Below, one piece after another: positions 18,893 to 26,400 of a stretch of 64,000 nucleotides of DNA. Below the pieces are notes generated by a model, which saw only the letters and a list, made by a program, of their open reading frames with translations, had not been told where the DNA came from and did no database searches. How positions within the stretch are numbered: the stretch's first letter is position 1; each line of letters opens with the position of its first letter. The position numbers and the translations under genes were made by a program. Origin of the DNA: Mycobacterium alsense (lineage in GTDB: Bacteria; Actinomycetota; Actinomycetes; Mycobacteriales; Mycobacteriaceae); the NCBI RefSeq assembly GCF_002086635.1, contig NZ_MVHD01000015.1, positions 35,357 to 99,356 of the forward strand. The letters are read 5' to 3'.

Positions 18893-19642
18893 ATGTCTTT
18901 GGACGTTCTACTGCTTAGCGATGAAGACGACTTCGAATCGGCCTTACCGACCCTGAAATCGTTCACGCACAGCGTGCGGCGTGCTCCCCTCACCGAGCAT
19001 CCCGACCAGCGCCGGAGCAGCCCCGACGTGGCGATCGTCGACGCGCGCACCGACCTCGAGCGGGCCAGGGGCGTGTGCCGCCGCCTGGCGTCGGAAGCCC
19101 CTTCCGTCGCGGTGGTTGCGGTCGTGGCGCCGTCGCGCTTCGTGGCGGTCGACGTCGACTGGCACTGCGACGACGTGCTGCTGCCCGCCGCCGGGGCCGA
19201 CGAGCTGCAAGCGCGGCTCCGGCTCGCTATCGCCCGCCGGCGCAGCGCGATGGACGGCACGTTGAAGTTCGGCGACCTGTTGCTGCACCCGGCCAGCTTC
19301 ACGGCCACGCTCGACGGCCAAGACCTGGGACTGACGCTCACCGAGTTCAAGCTGTTGAATTTCCTTGTGCAACATGCCGGCCGGGCGTTCACGCGCACCC
19401 GACTGATGCACGAGGTGTGGGGATATGACTGCAACGGTCGCGTCCGCACGGTCGACGTACACGTGCGGCGGCTGCGCGCCAAGCTGGGACCGGAGCACGA
19501 ATCGATCATCGACACCGTCCGCGGCGTGGGCTACATGGTGGCCACGCCGCCCCAGCCGGAATGGATTCTCAGCGAGTCGACGCTGACGCCCGTGTGGACG
19601 TCGGCGACCCGTCCCGCCGCCACGGACCAGATCGCGCATTAG
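18893..19642 (+). CDS. GlnR-like response-regulator family transcription factor (Rv2884-like)
   Basis: 249 residues from the ATG at 18893; a TTG at 18887 is also possible and adds two residues. The N-terminal receiver-like domain (DVLLLSDEDD, VAIVDARTDLERARG, VDWHCDDVLLP) resembles GlnR rather than a classical phosphorylated receiver. The C-terminal OmpR/PhoB winged helix is complete (LTEFKLLNFLVQHAGRAFTR, the HEVWGYDCN segment, RTVDVHVRRLRAKLGP and VRGVGYMV). No sensor kinase is adjacent, so it may work without phosphorylation as GlnR does. Target genes unknown. It is convergent with the acyltransferase gene. Confidence 0.88.
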   Translation: MSLDVLLLSDEDDFESALPTLKSFTHSVRRAPLTEHPDQRRSSPDVAIVDARTDLERARGVCRRLASEAPSVAVVAVVAPSRFVAVDVDWHCDDVLLPAAGADELQARLRLAIARRRSAMDGTLKFGDLLLHPASFTATLDGQDLGLTLTEFKLLNFLVQHAGRAFTRTRLMHEVWGYDCNGRVRTVDVHVRRLRAKLGPEHESIIDTVRGVGYMVATPPQPEWILSESTLTPVWTSATRPAATDQIAH

Positions 19643-19677
19643 CCCGAAACAGCTTGTTGTGCCGTGTTTTTCGCCCG

Positions 19678-20616
19678 TCACGCGAAGAGCGGCAAGGCGC
19701 GCTTGCGCGCCAGGGCGTCCATCCCCCGCTGGATCGCGTCTTCGACTTCGCGGTATTTGCGGTCGACATAGTCGTCGTCCTCGGCGCGAGCGGGATCCCC
19801 GTCGATCTCGACCGCGGGCATGAACCGGGTCCGGATCTTGGCCGGCAGCGGCAGTTGCGGCAGCGCGGCCGGGGCGATGCCCCACGGCAGGGATATCGCG
19901 ACGGGGAACACTTTGAGCCGCAGCAGGCGGTCGAGCCTGAGCGCCTTCGACAGGCGGTCGCCGCGAATCAGCACCGGCATCGCGTCGGCGCCGCCGACGG
20001 TCGCGATCGGGACGATCGGCACGCCGGCGCGAATCGCCATTTTCACGAAGCCTTTTCGCCCCGCGAGGTTGGCGCGGTCGCGCTCGCTCCACGGCCGCAA
20101 CGAGTCCACTTCCCCGCCGGGCCACAGCGCCACGTCGCGCCCCTCCGCCAGCGCGGTGGCGATCGCGTCGGGTGCGGCCGGCAGCACGCCCATCGACCGG
20201 AAATAGCGCCCGAAGATCGGGATTGCCATCAATGCGTCGTGCGCGGTGCCGTGCAGGGGGCGGTCCTGGCCGAAGCGACGCCACCACTGCAGCCCGACGG
20301 TCCACGCGTCCCACACGAACGGGGCGCCCGAGTGGATCCCGACCAGCAGCGCCGGCGGCGCCGGCGGGATGTTCTCCCAGCCGTCGATCTCCATCCGGAA
20401 CCAGTAGTCCACCAGCACATTCCAGAAGAACTTCTGCCGCTGCAAAGTCGCCTCGTCCTGGCCGCTGAGGTCCCACCTGCCGGCGCGCTGCGCGACCCAG
20501 CCGCTGACCCCGCCGTCCTGGCCGCCGCGGCGGTCCTCCATCGCCGCCCGCGCCCGCTGCGCGTGCCGCTGTGCCTGCGCGCGTACCGCTTTTGGCCTGT
20601 GATCCGATTCGGTCAT
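19678..20616 (-). CDS. PlsC-type lysophospholipid/glycerolipid acyltransferase
   Basis: The start is set at the ATG at 20616 (MTESDHRPKAV, 312 residues). The acyltransferase domain covers about residues 70-290: the catalytic His region is VGIHSGAPFVWDAW, followed by DALMAIPIFGRYFRSMGVL, a WPGGEVDSLRPW motif and a GVPIVPIATVGG substrate-site motif. The His-to-Asp spacing is longer than the classic H-x4-D, as in the diacylglycerol-acyltransferase-like branch. No membrane helix is obvious. It probably acylates a phospholipid or glycerolipid at the membrane. Confidence 0.85.
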   Translation of the reverse strand: MTESDHRPKAVRAQAQRHAQRARAAMEDRRGGQDGGVSGWVAQRAGRWDLSGQDEATLQRQKFFWNVLVDYWFRMEIDGWENIPPAPPALLVGIHSGAPFVWDAWTVGLQWWRRFGQDRPLHGTAHDALMAIPIFGRYFRSMGVLPAAPDAIATALAEGRDVALWPGGEVDSLRPWSERDRANLAGRKGFVKMAIRAGVPIVPIATVGGADAMPVLIRGDRLSKALRLDRLLRLKVFPVAISLPWGIAPAALPQLPLPAKIRTRFMPAVEIDGDPARAEDDDYVDRKYREVEDAIQRGMDALARKRALPLFA

Positions 20617-20676
20617 GTTCGGTGGGTACCCCGTTCGGCCGCGCGGGATTCCCCGCCTAGCCACTCCCACGCGAAA

Positions 20677-20711
20677 TCTCCCCGCGCCACTCGGCGTGTG
20701 GCGCGGGGAGA
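20677..20711 (-). terminator. strong hairpin downstream of the MPT63-like gene
   Basis: A perfect 14-bp stem: TCTCCCCGCGCCAC (20677-20690) with GTGGCGCGGGGAGA (20698-20711), loop of 7 bases. It starts 14 bp past the stop of the minus-strand MPT63-like gene and would stop transcripts before the acyltransferase gene. Confidence 0.75.
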
Positions 20712-20724
20712 TCAGGCAATCGGA

Positions 20725-21369
20725 TCAGGCGTGCGCCGGCGCGGGCGGTGCGCCCGGAGCCGGGCTCGGCGTCGGTGCGCCGGGCTCGTTCGCCGTGCCG
20801 GGCTGGTTCGCCGTGCCGGGCTGGTTCGCCGCGCCGGGCTGGTTCGCCGTGCCGGGCTGGTTCGGCGCGCCGGGCGCCGGGGCCGCCGGCGCGTTCGACG
20901 TCCAGATCAGGACGTCTTGCATGCCGTCGTTGTAGACGACGCCGTTCGGCGGTGCGCCGGTCACGTCGAAGTACAGGACACCGGTCGATTCGGCGCCCTG
21001 CGGGATCGGCGCCGGGTTGAGGCCGTTAGGGACCTGGACCTTGTCGATCACCCGGTAGTTCTGGCCGTTGGGGCCGCGGGCGATGAAGTCGTTGACCATC
21101 GGGGTCACGACCCCGGCGTCGGACCTGGCGGTCACGTCCGCCTGGTAAAGCGTCCCCTTCGGGGTGTAGCCCGGGATCGAGGCGTTGCTCGGCTGCAGGT
21201 TGCTCACGGTGTAGGTGGTGGTCAGGGGCCCGTCCACCAGTTGTTGGCTCGTTCCGAATCCCTGGATGTTGGGCGGCGCAGCGGAAGCGGTTGTTGCAGC
21301 GAAAACGCTAGCCGCCGCGATAGCACCGGCAGCAACGGCTCCCTTGACAGCGGACATGGTGAATTTCAT
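20725..21369 (-). CDS. secreted MPT63-like (DUF1942) immunogenic protein with Asn-Pro-Gly repeat tail
   Basis: The start is the ATG at 21369, which has GAAAGGA upstream; longer frames lack this. 214 residues. A signal peptide ends at about residue 30 (TTASA-APP). The MPT63 immunoglobulin-like fold follows (YTVSNLQPSNASIPGYTPKG, ESTGVLYFDVTGAPP, NDGMQDVLIW). Unlike MPT63 (159 residues, Rv1926c) it has a low-complexity tail with five hexapeptide repeats of the form NQPGTA (DNA 20788-20877) and a Pro/Ala end. The tail may reach through or bind the cell wall. A SigF-like promoter lies at 21433-21457. Confidence 0.85.
   Translation of the reverse strand: MKFTMSAVKGAVAAGAIAAASVFAATTASAAPPNIQGFGTSQQLVDGPLTTTYTVSNLQPSNASIPGYTPKGTLYQADVTARSDAGVVTPMVNDFIARGPNGQNYRVIDKVQVPNGLNPAPIPQGAESTGVLYFDVTGAPPNGVVYNDGMQDVLIWTSNAPAAPAPGAPNQPGTANQPGAANQPGTANQPGTANEPGAPTPSPAPGAPPAPAHA
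20788..20877 (-). repeat. five tandem 18-bp repeats in the MPT63-like tail
   Basis: Five copies of an 18-base unit (on the plus strand GTTCGCCGTGCCGGGCTG with one or two changes in copies 3 and 5) encode repeated Asn-Gln-Pro-Gly-Thr/Ala-Ala. The length is a multiple of three, so copy-number change keeps the frame. Confidence 0.9.
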
Positions 21370-21432
21370 GGTTTTCCTTTCGTGTCGAACAATCGCTCCC
21401 ACGCGAGGGCGATAAACGCACAATCCCCCGCA

Positions 21433-21457
21433 TTACCCTTCGGCAGCAGGGCTAAAC
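21433..21457 (-). promoter_or_regulatory. SigF-like promoter for the MPT63-like gene
   Basis: Minus strand: GTTT (21457-21454), 15 bp, GGGTAA (21438-21433). This fits the mycobacterial SigF layout. The predicted leader is about 56 bases. The 314-bp interval 21370-21683 otherwise holds only this and the opposing promoter at 21607-21631. Confidence 0.5.
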
Positions 21458-21606
21458 AAACCGATTAACCCTCATTTCCGGCGCCCGCGGTTTCACCTGC
21501 GGGAACGGCGCGGCTGTTGATTTGCGGCGCAGCACCTTTCACGCCACAGAATTAACATTGGCACCACGGGCTTTGGGGGCGTGGTTAATCGCGCGAAACA
21601 ACCGGC

Positions 21607-21631
21607 GATTGGTTTCGGTCGTGTGGGGTAG
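21607..21631 (+). promoter_or_regulatory. SigF-like promoter candidate for the SDR gene
   Basis: GATT (21607-21610), 15 bp, GGGTAG (21626-21631), about 45 bases before the SDR start once the transcript start is allowed for. It shares the exact spacing of the promoters at 21433, 30063 and 31900 but has a one-base change in the -35 element. Confidence 0.35.
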
Positions 21632-21683
21632 CCGCAGCGGTACGGACAAGCCGAGAACAAGCCGACGAAAGGGCCGGGCACTC

Positions 21684-22523
21684 ATGGGTTTTGCGGCACA
21701 ACAACAACAAGTTCCGGGCGTGCAGGCGAAAATGCACCCGGTCCCGGACTGCGGTGAGGACACCTACCGGGGTTCGGGAAAGCTGACCGGCAAGAGGGCG
21801 ATCGTCACCGGCGGCGACAGCGGCATCGGCCGCGCGGTCGCCATCGCCTTCGCCCGGGAGGGCGCCGACGTGCTCATCTCCTACCTCAATGAGGACGACG
21901 ATGCGAGCGACGTGGCCCGCCACGTCGAGGCCGCCGGGCGGCGCTGCGTGCTGGTCCGGGGCGACCTTTCCGAGGCCGACCACTGCCGCGCCGTCGTGGA
22001 CGCCGCGGTCAGGGAGTTCGGCGGCATCGACATCCTCGTCAACAACGCCGCCTACCAGATGATGCACAAGACCCTCGAGGAGATCAGCGACGAGGAGTGG
22101 GACTACACGTTCCGGCTGAACGTAAGCGCCTACTTCTACCTCGCCAAGGCGGCCGTCCCCCACATGGGCCCCGCCTCGTCGATCATCGGCAGTTCCTCGG
22201 TCAACTCCGACACCCCCAATCCCACGCTGGCGCCGTACGCGGCGACGAAGGCGGCCATCGCCAATTTCTCGGCCAGCCTCGCTCAGCTGTTGGGCGACAA
22301 GGGAATTCGCGTCAACAGTGTCGCCCCGGGCCCGATATGGACACCGCTGATCCCGTCCACGATGCCGGCGGACAGCGTCGAATCGTTCGGGGACAACGTG
22401 CCGCTGGGACGGGCCGGGCAGCCGGCGGAGCTGGCGCCGATCTACGTGCTGCTGGCCTCCGACGACGCGAGCTACATCTCCGGGGCGCGGGTGGCCGTGA
22501 CGGGCGGCCGGCCGATTCTGTAG
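21684..22523 (+). CDS. short-chain dehydrogenase/reductase (general stress YdaD/YhdF type)
   Basis: 279 residues from the ATG at 21684 (MGFAAQQQQVPGVQAKMHPV). Motifs: TGGDSGIGRAV for NAD(P) binding, LVNNAAYQ, the catalytic Ser in GSSSVN and the YAATK active site. The N-terminal QQ-rich extension with PDCGEDTYRGSGKL is typical of the Bacillus YdaD/YhdF branch, described as general stress proteins. Substrate unknown. It is divergent from the MPT63-like gene and 43 bp upstream of a lipoprotein gene. Confidence 0.88.
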   Translation: MGFAAQQQQVPGVQAKMHPVPDCGEDTYRGSGKLTGKRAIVTGGDSGIGRAVAIAFAREGADVLISYLNEDDDASDVARHVEAAGRRCVLVRGDLSEADHCRAVVDAAVREFGGIDILVNNAAYQMMHKTLEEISDEEWDYTFRLNVSAYFYLAKAAVPHMGPASSIIGSSSVNSDTPNPTLAPYAATKAAIANFSASLAQLLGDKGIRVNSVAPGPIWTPLIPSTMPADSVESFGDNVPLGRAGQPAELAPIYVLLASDDASYISGARVAVTGGRPIL

Positions 22524-22566
22524 CGGACACGTGTAGCCCGACGTTCCGCGGGGTACTGCCCGAATC

Positions 22567-23616
22567 GTGGCCATCCGGACAAACCACCGGCGGCGCTGGT
22601 CCGCCGCGGCGGCCGTCGGAATCATGGCGTTGGCCGGATGTTCCGGGCCGGGTACCTCCCTGGAGAGCGCGCCGGAGGTCGCGGTGGCGCCGACCGACGC
22701 CGCCCTGCATGAGCCGGTCTGGTCGTACCGCGACAACGCAATGCTGGGGCTGACCGAGGACGGCAAGCTGGCGGAGATCACCTTCCCCTCCCCCCGGGCG
22801 GCCCACACGCGGGTGTCGGCGCCGCTGGAGCCGGGACGCAACCTGCAGATCAGCCAGAAGGACGACGGGCACGTCTTCGTGCCGCAACCCTTGCGCGGCC
22901 AGGTCGCCGTCCTCGACATCGCCACCTTGACGCAGGTCGGCGCGTTCGACGCCGGGCCCGCGCCGGCGTATCTCGCCGAGGACGCCGGCATGCGGGTGCT
23001 CCTCGCGCTGTCGGCGGACGGCTCGTCGGTGACGCCGGTGGACCAGTACGGCTTTCGCAAGCTGCCGACGGCGACCTTCCCCGCGGAGCGCGCGGACACC
23101 ATCGACGGCGCCAACCGTGGGCGCGCGATCGAGTACCACCTCTACGGGTCGTCGGGCATCCGCTACTACAAGGGCCCCTCCTCGCCCCCCGAGCTACGCG
23201 GCTCGCTGCCGATGGACGTGGTCGCCAGGGCCGGCGACAGCACCTCGGTGGCACGCAGTTACGTGGCCACCCGCGACGACAGCGTGCTCTACGCGGTCGA
23301 CTCGAGCCGCGGCGGCCACGGCATGGAAGTGTTGGCCCGCGCGCGGCTGTCGTCGCCGATCCGGCAGCTGGGCACCGACGACACCCGCGTGTACGCCGCC
23401 ACCGACCGCGACGTGACGGTGCTGGAGACCGCCAGCTTCACCGGCTATCCGAACGGCGGCATCCCGGTGATCCGCACGATCGACTACCGGGCGGGACTTG
23501 CGGGCGGTCCCGCCGCGTCGGCGCCGCTGTCGGGCATGGCGATCGGCCCGAAGCGCGTGTACCTCACGTTGCGGGGCCAGCCGTTCGTGGTCAGTGTCGC
23601 CAAGCCCCACCTGTGA
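22567..23616 (+). CDS. lipoprotein, beta-propeller-like, unknown function
   Basis: 349 residues from the GTG at 22567. A basic n-region (RTNHRRRW) and a lipobox LAGC at about residue 25 mark a lipoprotein. The rest is Ser/Thr/Asp-rich with recurring strand-turn units (DDGHVFVPQPLRGQVAVLDI, DDTRVYAATDRDVTVLET, PKRVYLTLRGQPFVVSV) suggesting a beta-propeller or YVTN-like surface protein. I do not recognise a named family. Its TGA overlaps the possible GTG start of the next gene, so the two are probably an operon. Confidence 0.75.
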   Translation: MAIRTNHRRRWSAAAAVGIMALAGCSGPGTSLESAPEVAVAPTDAALHEPVWSYRDNAMLGLTEDGKLAEITFPSPRAAHTRVSAPLEPGRNLQISQKDDGHVFVPQPLRGQVAVLDIATLTQVGAFDAGPAPAYLAEDAGMRVLLALSADGSSVTPVDQYGFRKLPTATFPAERADTIDGANRGRAIEYHLYGSSGIRYYKGPSSPPELRGSLPMDVVARAGDSTSVARSYVATRDDSVLYAVDSSRGGHGMEVLARARLSSPIRQLGTDDTRVYAATDRDVTVLETASFTGYPNGGIPVIRTIDYRAGLAGGPAASAPLSGMAIGPKRVYLTLRGQPFVVSVAKPHL

Positions 23617-23627
23617 CGGGAGGCCAG

Positions 23628-23933
23628 ATGATCGTGGTCGACGACGACGTGGAGCTGCTGACCGAGCAGATCGAGGCGCTGCGGGAGCTGGGCCGGCGCG
23701 ACGAGGTCAGCGAAAGCCAGGTCTACGACTTCAGCATCCGTTGGGGCGCCGCGCTTTCCGGGCGGCTGCGCCGGCTGGTGCATTATAGCCGCGTGGGCGC
23801 GCTCGACGAGGCGGCCGAAAGCCGGTTTCAGTCGCTGTGCGCGGAGCTGCGCTCGGTGTCGGACCTGATCGAGCGGTTCGGCATCGCGCGCCCCCGGTTC
23901 AGCGACGCCCCGGGCCACCCCAGGTTCCGCTAG
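23628..23933 (+). CDS. small acidic protein of unknown function
   Basis: 101 residues from the ATG at 23628, chosen because GGGAGG (23618-23623) sits just before it; a GTG at 23613 overlapping the lipoprotein stop is an alternative. It is predicted to be mostly helical (DDDVELLTEQIEALRELGRRDEVSES), with no Cys and no membrane segment. Not recognised. It ends convergently with the zinc-ribbon gene, overlapping it by 35 bp. Confidence 0.6.
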   Translation: MIVVDDDVELLTEQIEALRELGRRDEVSESQVYDFSIRWGAALSGRLRRLVHYSRVGALDEAAESRFQSLCAELRSVSDLIERFGIARPRFSDAPGHPRFR

Positions 23934-24270
23934 CCTGCTGCGCGCGGGCGCGGTAGGCGATGTCGGCGACCGGGACGTCTTCGTACTCGGTCAGGAAATC
24001 CTTGGCGGGCAACACGATTCCGCTGCGCGGCATGGGACAGTCGGGATTGCGGCATGTCAACGCGACCATGAAGGCGTCGTCGTCCTCGTTGAGGAACAGG
24101 AACCCGAGGTAGAGGGCGTGACCGACGACGAAATCCGTCGCGCCGCAGCCCGCGCACCGCCCGCCCTTGACGGCCACCAACTCCAGAACCCTTTCGCACT
24201 CGGCGTTTTTCAGGTCGATCAGCTCGGGCCGTATATCGTGGCTCACGTCGTATCCCGTGTCGTTCGGCAT
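23899..24270 (-). CDS. small zinc-ribbon-like protein next to the molybdopterin oxidoreductase
   Basis: 123 residues with four paired Cys: RCAGCGATDF (about residues 39-42) and TCRNPDCPMP (about 73-78), a likely zinc or iron site. The middle (HALYLGFLFLNEDDDAFMVAL) is beta-rich. I do not recognise the family. Its start is 1 bp past the stop of the cytochrome b/molybdopterin gene, so it is co-transcribed and may serve as an accessory or electron-transfer partner; that role is inferred from position only. It overlaps the 3' end of the plus-strand small gene by 35 bp. Confidence 0.65.
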   Translation of the reverse strand: MPNDTGYDVSHDIRPELIDLKNAECERVLELVAVKGGRCAGCGATDFVVGHALYLGFLFLNEDDDAFMVALTCRNPDCPMPRSGIVLPAKDFLTEYEDVPVADIAYRARAQQASGTWGGPGRR

Positions 24271-24271
24271 G

Positions 24272-25771
24272 TCAGATCTCCACGTCCTTGTCGTAGTGGA
24301 TGTTGTCCTCGCGCCATCCCCCCAGCCCGTGCCCGATGCCGGAGTAGTCGTCGACGAACTCGATCTGGTTGATCCACTTGGCCATCTTGAAGCCGACCTG
24401 TGTCTCCACCCGCAGCCGCAGCGGGGCGCCGTGCTTGATGGGCAGCGGCTTGCCGTTCATCTCGTAGGCCAGCAGCGTCTGCGGCTTGTAGGCGAGCTCG
24501 AGGTCCATCACCTCGTAGAACTGCCCCTCCCCCTCCGCGCTCGGCTCGTCGCGGGAAGTGTCCTGCATCGTCAGGAAGCAGACGTATTTCGCCTGCGGCA
24601 GGGGCCGCACATGGTCGGCCAGCCGGGCCAGCGGCAAGCCGCTCCATTCGCCGATGCTCGTCCAGCCCTGCACGCAGTTGTGCATGACCCGCTGGGACTG
24701 CCGGTCGGCCAACTGTCGCAGGCCATCCAGGTCCAGGGTGACCGGGTTTTCCACCAGGCCGCCCACGCGCAGGCGCCAGTCGACGAAGTTGTGCACGGCC
24801 ATCACCTTGTATTCCGTGCTCGCCGGTGGCTTTCCGTTGACGCGGTGCTCCGCGGAGATCATCCGCTCGGGATAGTCCTGCCGCGAATTCAGGGGCCGCA
24901 GAAGGGTTTTGCGCACGCGGGAAACCACCGCGCCGAGCGCGCGGCGCACCTGCACCGGTCGGCGCAGGCTCCACACCGTCGCGGCGATGTGCACGGCGAC
25001 GATCGCGGCGATGATCACCAGCGACCAGAAGGTGGCCCACCCAATGTTGCGGACCGAACCGAAGATCATCGACGCGGTGAGCTGGCCCCAACTCCAGAAG
25101 AACACCATCGACAGGTGGATGACGATGAAGACCACGAACGCCACCAGCCCCAAAAAGTGCAGGCTGCGCGCCCATTGCCGGCCGCCCCAGGCGCGCACGT
25201 ACCAGGGAAACGCCGCTTCGACGGCCGGGGACTGGGCCGCCCCGGTCAGGATCTGGAACGGCGCCAGTCCGAAGATGACGCCGGCGTAGGTCAGCTTCTG
25301 GATGGCGTCCAGCGGCTCCCCCGGCAGCAGCGGCGGCAGGTTGAAGCTGAGGTAGGTGACGATGTCGTTCCACGCCTCGCCGAAGATCGACCACGAATAC
25401 GGCCAGTAGCGGTGCCACTGGCCGGTGGCGAACAGCAGGATGTAGTACGACAGCCCGACGAGGATCCACCCGATCACCGAGAAGAAGTGCCAGTGGCGGC
25501 CCATGCCCAGCTTCTTGTGGCCGGGCAGCGCGAACAGTGAGCTGTAGCTCTCCTCTTCATCGAGGGTGTCGTAGAGCTTGTTCGCCGGCATTTCCTTGGT
25601 GGTGAAGCGCGCCCACTCGGTGCCCGGCTTGCTGTCGTCGCGCCAGTACAGCTTGGGGTGCGTGCCCAGGATTTCGACGCCGCTGCGCAGCACCAGGGTC
25701 AGAAACAGCACGTTGAGCCAGTGGTCGATGCGCAACCACACCGGGTAATCGAGTACCGCCGCCTGGGTCAT
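24272..25771 (-). CDS. cytochrome b561-like membrane domain fused to a sulfite-oxidase-fold molybdopterin domain
   Basis: 499 residues. Residues 1-280 hold about five membrane helices with candidate haem His residues (RIDHWLNVLFL, GRHWHFFSVIGW, SLHFLGLVAF, VIHLSMVFF), as in formate dehydrogenase or hydrogenase cytochrome b subunits. Residues 330-499 are a sulfite-oxidase/YedY-type molybdopterin domain; the Mo-ligand Cys is in MHNCVQGWTSIGEW. The Arg-rich linker after the last helix (RRPVQVRR) suggests this domain faces the cytoplasm, and no twin-Arg signal is present. The likely role is quinone-linked oxidation or reduction of a small substrate. The upstream membrane gene ends 10 bp before it. 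Confidence 0.8.
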   Translation of the reverse strand: MTQAAVLDYPVWLRIDHWLNVLFLTLVLRSGVEILGTHPKLYWRDDSKPGTEWARFTTKEMPANKLYDTLDEEESYSSLFALPGHKKLGMGRHWHFFSVIGWILVGLSYYILLFATGQWHRYWPYSWSIFGEAWNDIVTYLSFNLPPLLPGEPLDAIQKLTYAGVIFGLAPFQILTGAAQSPAVEAAFPWYVRAWGGRQWARSLHFLGLVAFVVFIVIHLSMVFFWSWGQLTASMIFGSVRNIGWATFWSLVIIAAIVAVHIAATVWSLRRPVQVRRALGAVVSRVRKTLLRPLNSRQDYPERMISAEHRVNGKPPASTEYKVMAVHNFVDWRLRVGGLVENPVTLDLDGLRQLADRQSQRVMHNCVQGWTSIGEWSGLPLARLADHVRPLPQAKYVCFLTMQDTSRDEPSAEGEGQFYEVMDLELAYKPQTLLAYEMNGKPLPIKHGAPLRLRVETQVGFKMAKWINQIEFVDDYSGIGHGLGGWREDNIHYDKDVEI

Positions 25772-25781
25772 CCTTGCCTCA

Positions 25782-26315
25782 TCAGTCGTGCCAGTTCTGC
25801 CGCTGCGGATAAGCCACGTTGATGCCGGACAGGACGGTGGTGTGCACGGCGAGGAAGCCCGCCGCCAGGGCCATGGCCATGCTCCCCGGCGCCAGGTCCC
25901 ATCGGCCGGTCAACGCCACCAACCCGGGCAAGCTGACGAACCGGCTGACCAGGTAGATGACGAGGAAGACCATGCAGGTCAGGCTGCCGAAATACCAACC
26001 CCGTTGGGGCACAGTCGGTTTGAAAGCAAACACCATGGCGCCGCAGGCCACCACGCAGGCGGCGATCAGCGCGGCGGCGTAGATCACGAAGTACGCCGGC
26101 AGGTCCGGCTCGGTGACCAGCAGGTAGACGTGCACCGCGACGATGCCCATCAGCAGCGATGCGCCCAGCCCCGTCACCGCGCGCGGCACGTCGAATGCCA
26201 CGTAGCCGTTGAGGGTGAGCAGCGGCGAGGAGAAAATCCCCCGCCACGCGTTATGCGACAGCCGCACAAGGAGACCGGCCACCGCAGCTACGTACCCCTC
26301 CGGTGCTGCCGACAA
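25782..26315 (-). CDS. polytopic membrane protein of the molybdopterin/cytochrome b locus
   Basis: 177 residues if read from the TTG at 26315; a GTG at 26282 (166 residues), preceded by GGAGGGG, is an equally good start. About four hydrophobic segments: VTGLGASLLMGIVAVHVYLL, FVIYAAALIAACVVACGAMV, GSLTCMVFLVIYLVSRFV and SMAMALAAGFLAVHTTVL. No cofactor motif is certain, although His residues in the helices could bind haem. Not recognised. It is directly upstream of the fusion gene in the same direction and is probably a partner subunit. Confidence 0.65.
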   Translation of the reverse strand: MSAAPEGYVAAVAGLLVRLSHNAWRGIFSSPLLTLNGYVAFDVPRAVTGLGASLLMGIVAVHVYLLVTEPDLPAYFVIYAAALIAACVVACGAMVFAFKPTVPQRGWYFGSLTCMVFLVIYLVSRFVSLPGLVALTGRWDLAPGSMAMALAAGFLAVHTTVLSGINVAYPQRQNWHD

Positions 26316-26400
26316 ACTGGTGCCGCCAAGCTGTCAGCGCTTCCACAGGTGCGCCGAACGCGCCATGGCGGGGCAAGCAAGCCAACGGATCTGACGAGCC

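Noticed and set aside
19561..21468. A 635-codon plus-strand frame spanning the acyltransferase and MPT63-like genes
   Set aside because: It crosses two strong hairpins and is antisense to genes with a clear signal peptide and acyltransferase motifs.
22312..23139. Minus-strand frames opposite the SDR and lipoprotein genes
   Set aside because: Both plus-strand genes have signal or active-site motifs; the opposite frames are composition-driven.
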